A stretch of 12,398 bases of DNA from JBBSDV01 sp038240335 (GCA_038240335.1 JBBSDV010000095.1:1-12398), one strand, 5' to 3'; positions 1 through 6,675 are shown, counted from the first letter of the stretch. Made by a program: numbers and translations. Notes: generated by a model not told the origin, from the sequence alone.

Positions 1-531
1 CGGCATACCGCGGCGCTTCGACGACGCCATTAACGCGTCGAAAACCTCGAGCGAGAGCAGGTTGTAGATCTTGATGAAGTCGTAGCCGTCGCGCTGTTGC
101 GCCTCTACGACGCCATCGATCGCCGCCGGATCGCCGACCGACGTCATGCCGCCCCACGTCGGCGGGTCGCCGTCGACGATGTTCCCGGCGATAACCATCG
201 CCGGGCCAAGCCGTTCGCCGCTCTCGATTTTCCGACGGGCATCCAGGTGCTGCGGCCGTCCCCACATGATCCGCACCGTTGTCACGCCGTTCGCGAGAAA
301 CAGCGCCGCGCACTCTTTCGCCTCGTAGTGGCAGTGCATGTCAGCGAGCCCCGGCATCATGTACCGTCCTCGCCCCTCGACAATTGTCGCGTCGGTGGCG
401 GGCGTGACGTCGGCGGCCGATCCGATGCGGGCAATTCGATCGCCCTGAACCAGCACGGTTTGGTGCCGCAGCACGCGCTCTCTATCCATCGGCACGACGT
501 GTACGTCGACAAACGCGATTTCGCTCATCAT
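1..531 (-). CDS. Amidohydrolase family protein, N-terminal part (cut by window edge)
   Basis: The reading frame is open for 177 codons and leaves the window without a stop, so only the N-terminal part is seen. It has the layout of metal-dependent amidohydrolases of the imidazolonepropionase-like group. A short beta sandwich (residues 1-58) includes T-V-L-V-Q-G-D-R-I. The first metal-ligand motif follows, G-L-A-D-M-H-C-H, with His66 and His68. A D-F-I-K-I-Y segment puts Lys154 where this group has its (often carboxylated) metal-bridging lysine. The later histidines and aspartate would lie beyond the edge. Such enzymes hydrolyse C-N bonds in cyclic amides, peptides or related compounds in the cytoplasm; the substrate cannot be read here. 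Two ATGs stand in tandem (529-531 and 526-528). GGGGAG directly abuts the first, so the second may be the one used. The gene is divergent from the DinB-family gene. Confidence 0.88.
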   Translation of the reverse strand, partial: MMSEIAFVDVHVVPMDRERVLRHQTVLVQGDRIARIGSAADVTPATDATIVEGRGRYMMPGLADMHCHYEAKECAALFLANGVTTVRIMWGRPQHLDARRKIESGERLGPAMVIAGNIVDGDPPTWGGMTSVGDPAAIDGVVEAQQRDGYDFIKIYNLLSLEVFDALMASSKRRGMP

Positions 532-595
532 CTCCCCTGTCCCCGCCCGTGCCGCGAATGCATGATCGCGACGTGGCTTCGGCGGCGGTCCCGCA

Positions 596-609
596 GCGAT
601 TATAATCGC
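596..609. promoter_or_regulatory. Symmetric TATAAT palindrome, possible bidirectional -10 element
   Basis: GCGATTATAATCGC is a perfect 14-base palindrome. It contains a consensus -10 box, TATAAT, on the plus strand (601-606) and, by symmetry, on the minus strand (604-599). It lies 60 bases before the DinB-family ATG and about 68 bases before the amidohydrolase start, so it could fire both ways. Neither direction has a good -35 match (TTCGGC at 578-583 on plus; weaker on minus). The palindrome might instead be a repressor site. Confidence 0.45.
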
Positions 610-665
610 GCTACGCAGGCGATCTGGCGGCGGAGGAACGAACGCCGTAACAGGAGCGAACGAGC

Positions 666-1148
666 ATGAGCAGCGATCCAGCGATTCTCGGCGCGGCGCG
701 CGAGATCCTCGAACTGGCGCTCGATGAGATCCGCGGCTGCGTCGAAGGCGCTCCGGCCGAGGCGCTCAACTGGCGGCCGGAGGGCGCCGAGACGAATTCG
801 ATCGCCGTGCTTGCCGTGCATTCGTTGCACAGCACGCGATCATGGCTCAGCGTCGCCGTCGGTGCGCCGCTGCCGGCGCGTGATCGCCCCTCCGAATTCA
901 TGACGTCGACATCGGACGTCAGTGCGCTCGTTGCCGCCGTCGACGTGATGAAGCGAGAGTGCGTCGCGCTGCTCGAGACCGATTCCGTCGACGACTGGAG
1001 CACGACGCGCGAAACGCACCCGCGTCCCGATAACGACAGCGCGCGCCAGGTGACGGCCGCGTGGGCGCTGCTGCACGCCCTCGAGCACCTGCGGGAGCAC
1101 ACCGGCCAGATGCTCCTCACTCGCCACCTCTGGGACGCGCGGGCGTAG
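666..1148 (+). CDS. DinB superfamily protein (putative metal-dependent four-helix protein)
   Basis: A 160-residue protein, close to the usual size of the DinB/YfiT four-helix-bundle superfamily. The signs are L-N-W-R-P-E-G near residue 35, a helix with V-H-S-L-H-S (His52, His55), and a last helix with regularly spaced histidines, H-x3-H-x3-H (His137, 141, 145). Members usually bind one divalent metal through three histidines, one in an early helix and two spaced four apart in a later helix; that pattern is present. Characterised relatives are thiol-dependent transferases or isomerases (bacillithiol, mycothiol), and many are stress- or damage-associated proteins of unknown reaction. The specific activity here cannot be told. 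The start is set by AGGAG at 652-656, nine bases before ATG. The stop codon TAG is also the first three bases of a heptanucleotide array, described separately. Confidence 0.85.
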   Translation: MSSDPAILGAAREILELALDEIRGCVEGAPAEALNWRPEGAETNSIAVLAVHSLHSTRSWLSVAVGAPLPARDRPSEFMTSTSDVSALVAAVDVMKRECVALLETDSVDDWSTTRETHPRPDNDSARQVTAAWALLHALEHLREHTGQMLLTRHLWDARA

Positions 1149-1180
1149 TTGGTAGTTCGTAGTGCGCAGTCGGCAGTTTT
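1146..1180 (+). repeat. Heptanucleotide tandem array (TAGTTNG type) overlapping a stop codon
   Basis: Five consecutive seven-base units read TAGTTGG, TAGTTCG, TAGTGCG, CAGTCGG, CAGTTTT. The first three bases are the TAG stop of the DinB-family gene. The same unit in the same sense orientation lies at the end of ccr (8863-8904). The arrays resemble in form the short tandemly repeated heptamers (STRR) known from cyanobacteria, though the unit differs. Confidence 0.8.
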
Positions 1181-1190
1181 TTGCCATGTC

Positions 1191-1215
1191 TTCGCGTCGT
1201 TCGCGAATTCGCGTC
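1191..1215 (+). repeat. Three-unit TTCGCG short tandem repeat
   Basis: TTCGCGTCG, TTCGCGAA and TTCGCGTC follow one another. The junction of units two and three makes the perfect palindrome CGCGAATTCGCG (1202-1213). It is part of the repeat mosaic between the DinB-family gene and recJ (1146-1336); no gene is visible in that interval. Confidence 0.55.
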
Positions 1216-1241
1216 TTAATTCTGAGCTCTTACACAACCGA

Positions 1242-1272
1242 GCAAGATTCTTCGCTGCCGCTCTGAAATGAC
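1242..1272 (-). repeat. GTCATT...GAAGAATCT-type intergenic element
   Basis: On the minus strand this reads GTCATTTCAGAGCGGC, then AGCGAAGAATCTTGC. From memory it matches the general form GTCATTCTGAGCG...GAAGAATCT, an intergenic repeat seen in assorted bacterial genomes. Its ends are not defined by anything in this window. It lies between two short-period arrays. Confidence 0.5.
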
Positions 1273-1281
1273 AGCACTCGC

Positions 1282-1336
1282 GGGCCTCTCGCTTCTAGCT
1301 TCTTGTTGCCCGCCTCCCGCTGCCCACTTCCGCTTC
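1282..1336 (-). repeat. Second heptanucleotide array (GAAGCNN on minus strand, YYGCTTC on plus)
   Basis: Read on the plus strand, the seven-base units are GGGCCTC, TCGCTTC, TAGCTTC, TTGTTGC, CCGCCTC, CCGCTGC, CCACTTC and a last unit one base short, CGCTTC. The G-C-T-T-C core recurs every seven bases with substitutions, so this is a decayed tandem array. Its unit differs from the TAGTTNG arrays but has the same period. It ends some 18 bases before the proposed recJ -35 box. Confidence 0.65.
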
Positions 1337-1353
1337 CAGCACGCGGGCCGCGT

Positions 1354-1382
1354 TCGACACGATCCTCGCACCCTGTTACACT
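1354..1382 (+). promoter_or_regulatory. Promoter of recJ, probably giving a leaderless mRNA
   Basis: TCGACA (1354-1359; five of six matches to TTGACA), a 17-base spacer and TACACT (1377-1382; four of six matches to TATAAT). The -10 box ends eight bases before the recJ ATG at 1391, so transcription would begin at or next to the start codon. No Shine-Dalgarno sequence precedes that ATG, which fits a leaderless transcript. Confidence 0.5.
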
Positions 1383-1390
1383 CGCCGTCG

Positions 1391-3118
1391 ATGGTGATCT
1401 CCGCACCGCAGGATGCGCGCGGCGACTACGCCCCGGCCGGGCGCAGGCGCCGGTGGCGCGGCCGCCCACGGCCCGATTTCATCCCGCAGGGCGAGTGGCC
1501 GGAGCTCGCCGGCCGCTTGCTGGCGCTGCGCGGGGTCACCGGTGCGGAGGGCGCGCGTAGCTTCTTCGCCCCACCGTCGGCACAGCCCGACTCCTACGTC
1601 CTGCCCGCGCTCGACGTCGCGATCGAGCGCCTGCTGCATGCCGTATCGACCGGTGAGCGCGTTGCTGTATACGGCGACTTCGACGTCGACGGCGTCACCT
1701 CGGCGGCGCAGCTGTCCGAGGCGATCGCGTCGCTCGGCGGCGTGGCCGCGCCGTACATTCCCGATCGATTTTCCGAGGGGTATGGCCTCAACGCCGGCGC
1801 GATCGAAGCGCTGCATCGCGATGGCGCGACACTGCTCGTCACGGCGGACTGCGGCACGAGTTCGATCGAGGAAGTCGCGTTCGCGCGCGCCCTCGGCTTG
1901 GATGTGATCATCCTCGATCACCACACCGTGCCGCCGGTGCTCCCCGACGCGACGGCGCTCGTCAATCCGAAGCGCGACGACGCGCATCCCGAGGGCCTGC
2001 TCGAGCTCGCGACGGCGGGCCTCGCGTTCCACGTTGCGTCTGCGCTACACGCCGCCGCGAATCGCGACTTCGATCCGATGGCCTATCTCGATCTCGCTGC
2101 CCTCGGCACAGTGTGCGACATGGCGCCGCTCGCCGACGAGAACCGCCGACTGCTGCGGGCGGGTCTGCCCGCGATCGCCCGGACGCGGCGGCCTGGCTTG
2201 CGGGCGCTGATGGACGTCTCGCGGGTCGATCCCTCGTCGATCAGCGCCGAAGATATCGGCTATCGCCTCGGTCCGCGGCTAAATGCTGCCGGCCGCATCG
2301 CCCACGCCAAGCTCTCGCTCGAACTCCTGATGACGAACGACGAAGAGCGCGGGCGCGAGCTCGCATTGCGTCTCGATGCGCTGAACCGCGAGCGCCAGGA
2401 TCGCACGTCGCAAGCGGTGACGCTCGCCGCGCACATGATGTCGGGCGAGGACGACCTGCCGCCGCTGCTGATGCTCGGCCACGCCGATTTCTCTTCCGGC
2501 ATCGTGGGCCTGATCGCGTCGAAGCTGGTGAACCTCTACGGCCGACCCGCCGTGGTGTTCGAGCGCGGCGCAGAGACGAGCCGCGCCAGCTGCCGGAGCA
2601 TCGACGAGTTTCACATCACGGACGCCCTGCGCGAGCGACCCGATCTCTTCGTCCGCTTCGGCGGCCATCGCGCGGCCGCCGGATTCACGGTCGAGAACGC
2701 GCGCATCGACGAAGTGCGCGAGCATCTAATCGCCGCCGCTGGTCGCGCGTTCGGCGCCCGCGAGCTTGCGCCGATCATCGAGATCGATTGCCACCTGCCG
2801 CTGCGCCAGTTGCGTGGCGAGGAGATCCGCTGGCTGGCCCGCATCGGCCCCTTCGGCGTCGGCAATCCGCAGCCGACGTTCCTTGCCCGCGACGTGCTCG
2901 TCGTCGACACGCGCTTCGTCGGCGCCGGCGATAAGCACCGCAAGCTGCGCCTTCGTGATGGCGCGGCGACGTGGGGCGCGATCGCCTTCGACTGCGCCGA
3001 CGTCGCCATCGAGACCGGCGATCGCATCGACGTCGTCTACACGCTCGACACCGGCCGCAGCGACGGCACCCTCGAGATCCGCGTCGAGGACATGCGGCTC
3101 ACGGCCAGCGCTGGTTAG
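1391..3118 (+). CDS. recJ: Single-stranded-DNA-specific exonuclease RecJ
   Basis: RecJ degrades single-stranded DNA 5' to 3' in the cytoplasm, in recombinational repair (RecFOR route), base excision repair and mismatch repair. The 575-residue product has the usual length and order. The DHH domain carries motif I Y-G-D-F-D-V-D-G (Asp96, Asp98, Asp100), motif II T-A-D-C-G (Asp153), motif III L-D-H-H (Asp176, His177, His178) and motif IV with Asp243 in G-T-V-C-D-M. The DHHA1 domain has S-S-G-I-V-G-L-I-A-S-K (368-378) and G-G-H-R-A-A-A-G-F (424-432). A C-terminal OB-like domain runs from about 455 and includes I-G-P-F-G-V-G-N-P-Q. All metal-binding residues I expect are present. ATG 1391 is preferred to the in-frame ATG at 1268, because the codons between lie in repeat DNA and encode nothing RecJ-like. 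It is convergent with the MarR-family gene. Confidence 0.96.
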   Translation: MVISAPQDARGDYAPAGRRRRWRGRPRPDFIPQGEWPELAGRLLALRGVTGAEGARSFFAPPSAQPDSYVLPALDVAIERLLHAVSTGERVAVYGDFDVDGVTSAAQLSEAIASLGGVAAPYIPDRFSEGYGLNAGAIEALHRDGATLLVTADCGTSSIEEVAFARALGLDVIILDHHTVPPVLPDATALVNPKRDDAHPEGLLELATAGLAFHVASALHAAANRDFDPMAYLDLAALGTVCDMAPLADENRRLLRAGLPAIARTRRPGLRALMDVSRVDPSSISAEDIGYRLGPRLNAAGRIAHAKLSLELLMTNDEERGRELALRLDALNRERQDRTSQAVTLAAHMMSGEDDLPPLLMLGHADFSSGIVGLIASKLVNLYGRPAVVFERGAETSRASCRSIDEFHITDALRERPDLFVRFGGHRAAAGFTVENARIDEVREHLIAAAGRAFGARELAPIIEIDCHLPLRQLRGEEIRWLARIGPFGVGNPQPTFLARDVLVVDTRFVGAGDKHRKLRLRDGAATWGAIAFDCADVAIETGDRIDVVYTLDTGRSDGTLEIRVEDMRLTASAG

Positions 3119-3123
3119 AGAAG

Positions 3124-3209
3124 GTGGGAGTGCAGGTAGCGCAGCGCTCCTCTGCCGGAGGGCTCAGCGGGGGGTGTCCTCCGGGAAACTCTCTTAAATT
3201 CTGCATCCG
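3124..3209 (+). repeat. Dispersed intergenic repeat, copy A (downstream of recJ)
   Basis: Starting six bases after the recJ stop, this stretch aligns along its whole length with the reverse complement of 8758-8844. Shared blocks in the same order are GGGAGTGC, AGCGCAGCGCT, CTCTGCCGG, GGGGGGTGTCC and GCATCCG, with small insertions and deletions between them. It lies in sense orientation to recJ. Confidence 0.7.
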
Positions 3210-3249
3210 TGCCCGAGCGAGCGGACACGACGAATGCGGCGAGCAGGTC

Positions 3250-3283
3250 GCGAATCGCGGCGGTAAATCTCGCCGTGAATCGC
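3250..3283. terminator. Stem-loop between convergent genes, possible terminator
   Basis: GCGAATCGCGGCG (3250-3262) can pair with CGCCGTGAATCGC (3271-3283) across an eight-base loop, with one mismatch and one G-T pair in 13. It stands about 33 bases past the MarR stop and 131 bases past the recJ stop. There is no T-run on either side, so it is not a classical intrinsic terminator; it may protect 3' ends or stop transcription weakly. Confidence 0.4.
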
Positions 3284-3315
3284 TCGCACTCGTGCGTGCC
3301 GGTGCCGGCCAGCCA

Positions 3316-3783
3316 CTACGCGTCGGCGAAGCGCCGCAGCATCGACACGAACTGCTCTCGCTCCGCCATCGAGAAGCCGCCGAGAGCGAAGCGCACCTGG
3401 TCCGTGATCCGCTCCGTGATCGTGTCGGCGAGTTCGCGTCCCGCCTCCGTCAACTCGACGGTGACGACGCGGTTGTCACGACGGCTGCGCTGACGCCGCA
3501 CCAGCCGCTTCGCCCGCAGCCGGTCGACCAGCACGCTCGCGCCGTTCGGACGAATGCCCGCGGCACGCGCCAACCCGGAGATCGGTGTCGGCGTATCGAC
3601 CAGAGCGACGAGCGCGATCGCCTCGCTCGCGCCAATGCCGAACTCGCGGCTCTCCGCGCTGAGCAGCGTGGAGAGCTTGCCCTGCACGACGAACGCGAGG
3701 CGCAAAAATTCTGTCGCCAGCGGCGGAGTGCGCTCGCCCGCACCATCAACCGCTTCCGTACTCGCTTTGTTTCGCTCAGCCAT
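3316..3783 (-). CDS. MarR family transcriptional regulator
   Basis: A 155-residue winged-helix repressor of the MarR group. Such proteins bind DNA as dimers and usually release it when a small lipophilic compound, phenolic or oxidant binds. The N-terminal dimerisation helix is followed by the helix-turn-helix at about 67-92 (P-I-S-G-L-A-R-A-A-G-I-R, then the recognition helix A-S-V-L-V-D-R-L-R). The wing carries the signature R-R-D-N-R-V-V-T-V (Asp103, Arg105) and leads into L-T-E-A-G. Two C-terminal helices complete the dimer interface. ATG 3783 has GGAG ten bases upstream. The gene is divergent from the histidine kinase operon across 141 bases containing two inverted repeats. It may therefore control itself and possibly that operon; this is inference from position. 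The ligand is unknown. Confidence 0.92.
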   Translation of the reverse strand: MAERNKASTEAVDGAGERTPPLATEFLRLAFVVQGKLSTLLSAESREFGIGASEAIALVALVDTPTPISGLARAAGIRPNGASVLVDRLRAKRLVRRQRSRRDNRVVTVELTEAGRELADTITERITDQVRFALGGFSMAEREQFVSMLRRFADA

Positions 3784-3810
3784 CTTCGTGAAACTCCATC
3801 CATCCGTCCT

Positions 3811-3839
3811 AGGTCACCTCTCTTATGGTATGCCTATAC
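3811..3839. promoter_or_regulatory. Two inverted repeats, candidate MarR-family operators
   Basis: Between the divergent MarR and kinase genes lie AGGTCACCT (3811-3819, arms of four around one base) and GTATGCCTATAC (3828-3839, arms GTAT and ATAC around four bases). They are 28-56 bases upstream of the MarR start and 86-114 upstream of the kinase start, where autoregulating MarR proteins usually bind. The second repeat is in a small AT-richer patch that could also hold -10 boxes; I could not pick a convincing promoter. Confidence 0.35.
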
Positions 3840-3924
3840 GCACGACGACGCGTCTGGTGTGCGTTTCGAATGTGTCAGAATCGAGCCTTTACGCTTCGGC
3901 TCAAAGGCGCACCGAGAGGATCTC

Positions 3925-6675
3925 ATGGCCCAGTCGATTCTCGACGAGGCGGCGAGGCTGCACGCGCTCCGCGAGTGTCTGCTTCCCGCCGGCGCGCGCG
4001 ATGATGGCCTCGACGCGATCGTGCGTGATGCCGCGCACGTCTGCGAGGCGCCGATCGCGATGATCAATCTCGTCGATGCCGACGACCTTCGCTTCGAGGC
4101 AACAGTCGGCTGGAGCCCGCGAGCAATCTCTCGCACTGATTCGATCTGCTCGAGCGCGATCGCGCAAGACGGGGTGTTCGTCGTGCCTGACGCCCGCGCC
4201 GATCCCGAGTTCGCAGAACGCTGGTTCGTCGTCAACGAACCGCACGTGCGCTTTTATGCCGGCGTGCCACTCGTTCTCACAGACGGCGCCGCGATTGGCA
4301 CGCTCTGTGTCATGGATCGCGTGCCGCGCGTGCTCCGCGCCGAGCAGCTGCGCGCGCTGCGATCGCACGCCGCGCACGCCGCGGCGCTGCTCGAATTGCG
4401 CCGGGCGCGCGCCCGCATCGAGCAGTTCGCCGAGGCGCGCGATCAGAGCGAGCAACTCTTTCGCCTGCTCGCCCAGCACTCCATGGACATCATCGGCCGC
4501 TGCGCGCCCACTGGCGTCTGTTCCTACATCTCGCCGTCCGTCGAGACCGTGCTGGGATATCGTCCGGACGAGATGATCGGCGTCGATATCGCGTTCCTCG
4601 TCCATCCCGACGATCAGCCGCTGCTCGGGGAGACGCTCGCGCGCGCTGAGGAAGCGCGAGAGAGCCAACTCGTGACCTACCGGACGCGTCGCAAGAACGG
4701 CGAGTACGGCTGGTTCGAGACGACCCTGACGCCGATCTTTCACACGGAAACCGGCGAGATGTACGAGGTGCAGCTCAGCGGCCGCGACGTGACGGCGCGG
4801 CGCCAGGCCGACGACGCCCTGCGCGCGAGCGAGGAGCGCTTCCGCCACCTCGCCGAGAATGCGAGCGATCTGATCTCGCGGCATGCGCCCGACGGCGCGT
4901 TCCTCTATGCGTCGCCGTCGGCATTCACGCTGCTCGGCTACACACCGGCGGAGCTCGTCGGCACGCAGTCGATGCGGCTCGTCCACCGCGACGATCGAGC
5001 ACATGTCATCGAGCAACTCGCCGAGCGTCCGCCCAACGCCGTTCCCGGAATCACTGTCACCTGCCGCATGCGACACAAAGACGGCCACTACATCTGGATG
5101 GAGTCGACGGATCGGGTTCTCTACGACGACGGCGGCGAAATCGTTGAGTTCCAATCGGTCTCCCGCAATGTTTCGAAGCGCATCTACGCCGAGCAAGCAC
5201 TGCGCGCCAGCGAGGAGCGCTTCCGCAAGATCTTCGAAGAGAGTCCGCTGGCGATCAGTGTCACCGATTCGGACCTGCGGTTCGAAAAAGTGAATCGCGC
5301 GTTCTGCGACATGCTCGGCTACAGCGAACACGAGTTACTCTCGCTCACTGCGCTCGACATCACCCACCCTGCTGATCTGCCGGGGACAGTGACGTCCGCG
5401 AGGAGACTGTTTGCGGGTGAAGTCGAAACGCATCACGTCGAGAAGCGCTACATCACGAAGAGCGGCGAGACGATCTGGACCAACCTCACGGCGTCGCTGA
5501 TCGAAACCGGGGCCGCCGGCACGCTGTCCGGCATTGCGATGATCGAGGACATCACCGCGCGACGGCAGGTGCGCGACCAATTGCTGGCAAGCGAGGAGCG
5601 GTTCCGGCGCGTCTTCGAAGATGGCCCCGTCGGCATGAGCATCACCACGCAGGATCTGCGCTTTGTACGCGTCAACGCCGCGTTCTGCCAGATGGTGGGG
5701 TACAGCGAAGCGGAACTCATGCAGATGACCGTCGCCGACATCAGCTACCCGGAGGAAATGGCGGAGAACTTGCGCGTCCTGCGGGCGATGTACGAAGGCG
5801 AAGTTCCGGCGTTTCAATTGGAGAAGCGATACCTTACGAAGTCCGGCGCGACGATCTGCGCGCAGGTGACCAGCGCCATGATCCAGAGCGCGTTCGATGC
5901 GCCGCAGTTCGGCCTGGCAATCATCGAGGACATCACCGAGCGCAAGCAGGCGGAGACGGCGCTTCACGATCTCGCCGCCCTCAAGTCTGATTTCGTGGCC
6001 CTTGTCTCGCACGAGTTGCGTGCGCCGCTGACGAACATGAACGGCGCCATCGAGTTGATCGGCGACCGCGCCGGAGAACTGCCCGCGGATACGCGCCGCA
6101 CGCTCGAGATCCTCTCGCAGCAGACGAACCGGCTGACGCAGCTCGTTGCATCGATCCTCGATGTCTCGCGCCTCGATGCGGGGCAACTGCCGATAACCCT
6201 CGGCCCTGTCGCCGTCGACGTGATAGCAGCGCAGGCGATCGCCGCCGTTTCGGCACAGGAGCCCGCGCCGAACGTGAGGCTCACTGTGCTCGGACCGCTG
6301 CCGCTCGCATGGGCGGACGAGGTGTACGTGCGGCAGGTGATCGATAACCTCATCCGGAACGCCGTGAAGCATTCGGCTGCCGCCGCCGCCATCGCCATTG
6401 AGCTGCGAGCGACAGACGAGCACGTGTTGATCTTCGTCACCGATAACGGCCGCGGCATCCGGATCGAGGAGCAGCAGCACATCTTCGATGCCTTCTTCCG
6501 CTCACCGCACGCCGGCGCCACCACGGACGGTCACGGTCTCGGTCTTTATTTCGCGCGCAAACTGATCGAGGCGCAGGGCGGCACCATCGCGGTTCAGAGC
6601 CCCGCGTACGACGACGCCGCGGCTCCCGGCACCCGCTTCTCGATCAGGCTGCCAATCGCCGCCGACGGCGCGTGA
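3925..6675 (+). CDS. Soluble sensor histidine kinase, GAF-PAS-PAS-PAS-PAS-HisKA-HATPase
   Basis: A 916-residue sensor kinase that should autophosphorylate on His696 and pass the phosphate to the regulator encoded next. Domains in order: GAF (about 15-160, with F-Y-A-G-V-P-L and I-G-T-L-C-V-M-D); four PAS/PAC units starting near 173, 302, 429 and 556, the last three opening with S-E-E-R-F-R; HisKA with S-H-E-L-R-A-P-L (His696); and the ATPase domain with N-box N-L-I-R-N-A-V-K-H-S (about 808-817), D-N-G-R-G-I (840-845) and G-H-G-L-G-L (869-874). I see no membrane segment or signal peptide, so it probably senses a cytoplasmic cue (redox state, light, small ligand). No cofactor ligand is evident. 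ATG 3925 follows GAGAGGA with a four-base gap; the open frame continues upstream to 2971, but that part overlaps recJ and the antisense of the MarR gene. The stop overlaps the regulator start (TGATG). Confidence 0.95.
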   Translation: MAQSILDEAARLHALRECLLPAGARDDGLDAIVRDAAHVCEAPIAMINLVDADDLRFEATVGWSPRAISRTDSICSSAIAQDGVFVVPDARADPEFAERWFVVNEPHVRFYAGVPLVLTDGAAIGTLCVMDRVPRVLRAEQLRALRSHAAHAAALLELRRARARIEQFAEARDQSEQLFRLLAQHSMDIIGRCAPTGVCSYISPSVETVLGYRPDEMIGVDIAFLVHPDDQPLLGETLARAEEARESQLVTYRTRRKNGEYGWFETTLTPIFHTETGEMYEVQLSGRDVTARRQADDALRASEERFRHLAENASDLISRHAPDGAFLYASPSAFTLLGYTPAELVGTQSMRLVHRDDRAHVIEQLAERPPNAVPGITVTCRMRHKDGHYIWMESTDRVLYDDGGEIVEFQSVSRNVSKRIYAEQALRASEERFRKIFEESPLAISVTDSDLRFEKVNRAFCDMLGYSEHELLSLTALDITHPADLPGTVTSARRLFAGEVETHHVEKRYITKSGETIWTNLTASLIETGAAGTLSGIAMIEDITARRQVRDQLLASEERFRRVFEDGPVGMSITTQDLRFVRVNAAFCQMVGYSEAELMQMTVADISYPEEMAENLRVLRAMYEGEVPAFQLEKRYLTKSGATICAQVTSAMIQSAFDAPQFGLAIIEDITERKQAETALHDLAALKSDFVALVSHELRAPLTNMNGAIELIGDRAGELPADTRRTLEILSQQTNRLTQLVASILDVSRLDAGQLPITLGPVAVDVIAAQAIAAVSAQEPAPNVRLTVLGPLPLAWADEVYVRQVIDNLIRNAVKHSAAAAAIAIELRATDEHVLIFVTDNGRGIRIEEQQHIFDAFFRSPHAGATTDGHGLGLYFARKLIEAQGGTIAVQSPAYDDAAAPGTRFSIRLPIAADGA

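Noticed and set aside
97..669. Plus-strand 190-codon frame at the left edge
   Set aside because: Arg/His-rich antisense of the amidohydrolase, which carries the H-x-H motif and a continuous family-like sequence on the minus strand.
1146..1336. CRISPR-like array
   Set aside because: Units are seven to nine bases in direct tandem without spacers, and no cas gene is present.
1268..1390. Forty-one-codon N-terminal extension of recJ with a lipoprotein-like look
   Set aside because: It is encoded by the GTCATT-type element and the heptad array, has no ribosome site, and RecJ is cytoplasmic; the ATG at 1391 gives the normal family start.
2971..3924. Upstream extension of the histidine kinase frame
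   Set aside because: It overlaps the recJ 3' end and the antisense of the MarR gene, reads as low-complexity arginine-rich sequence, and has no domain; ATG 3925 has a ribosome site.
3901..5331. Minus-strand 476-codon open frame opposite the kinase
   Set aside because: Its sequence mirrors the codon pattern of the GAF and PAS domains on the plus strand and shows no domain or ribosome site of its own.
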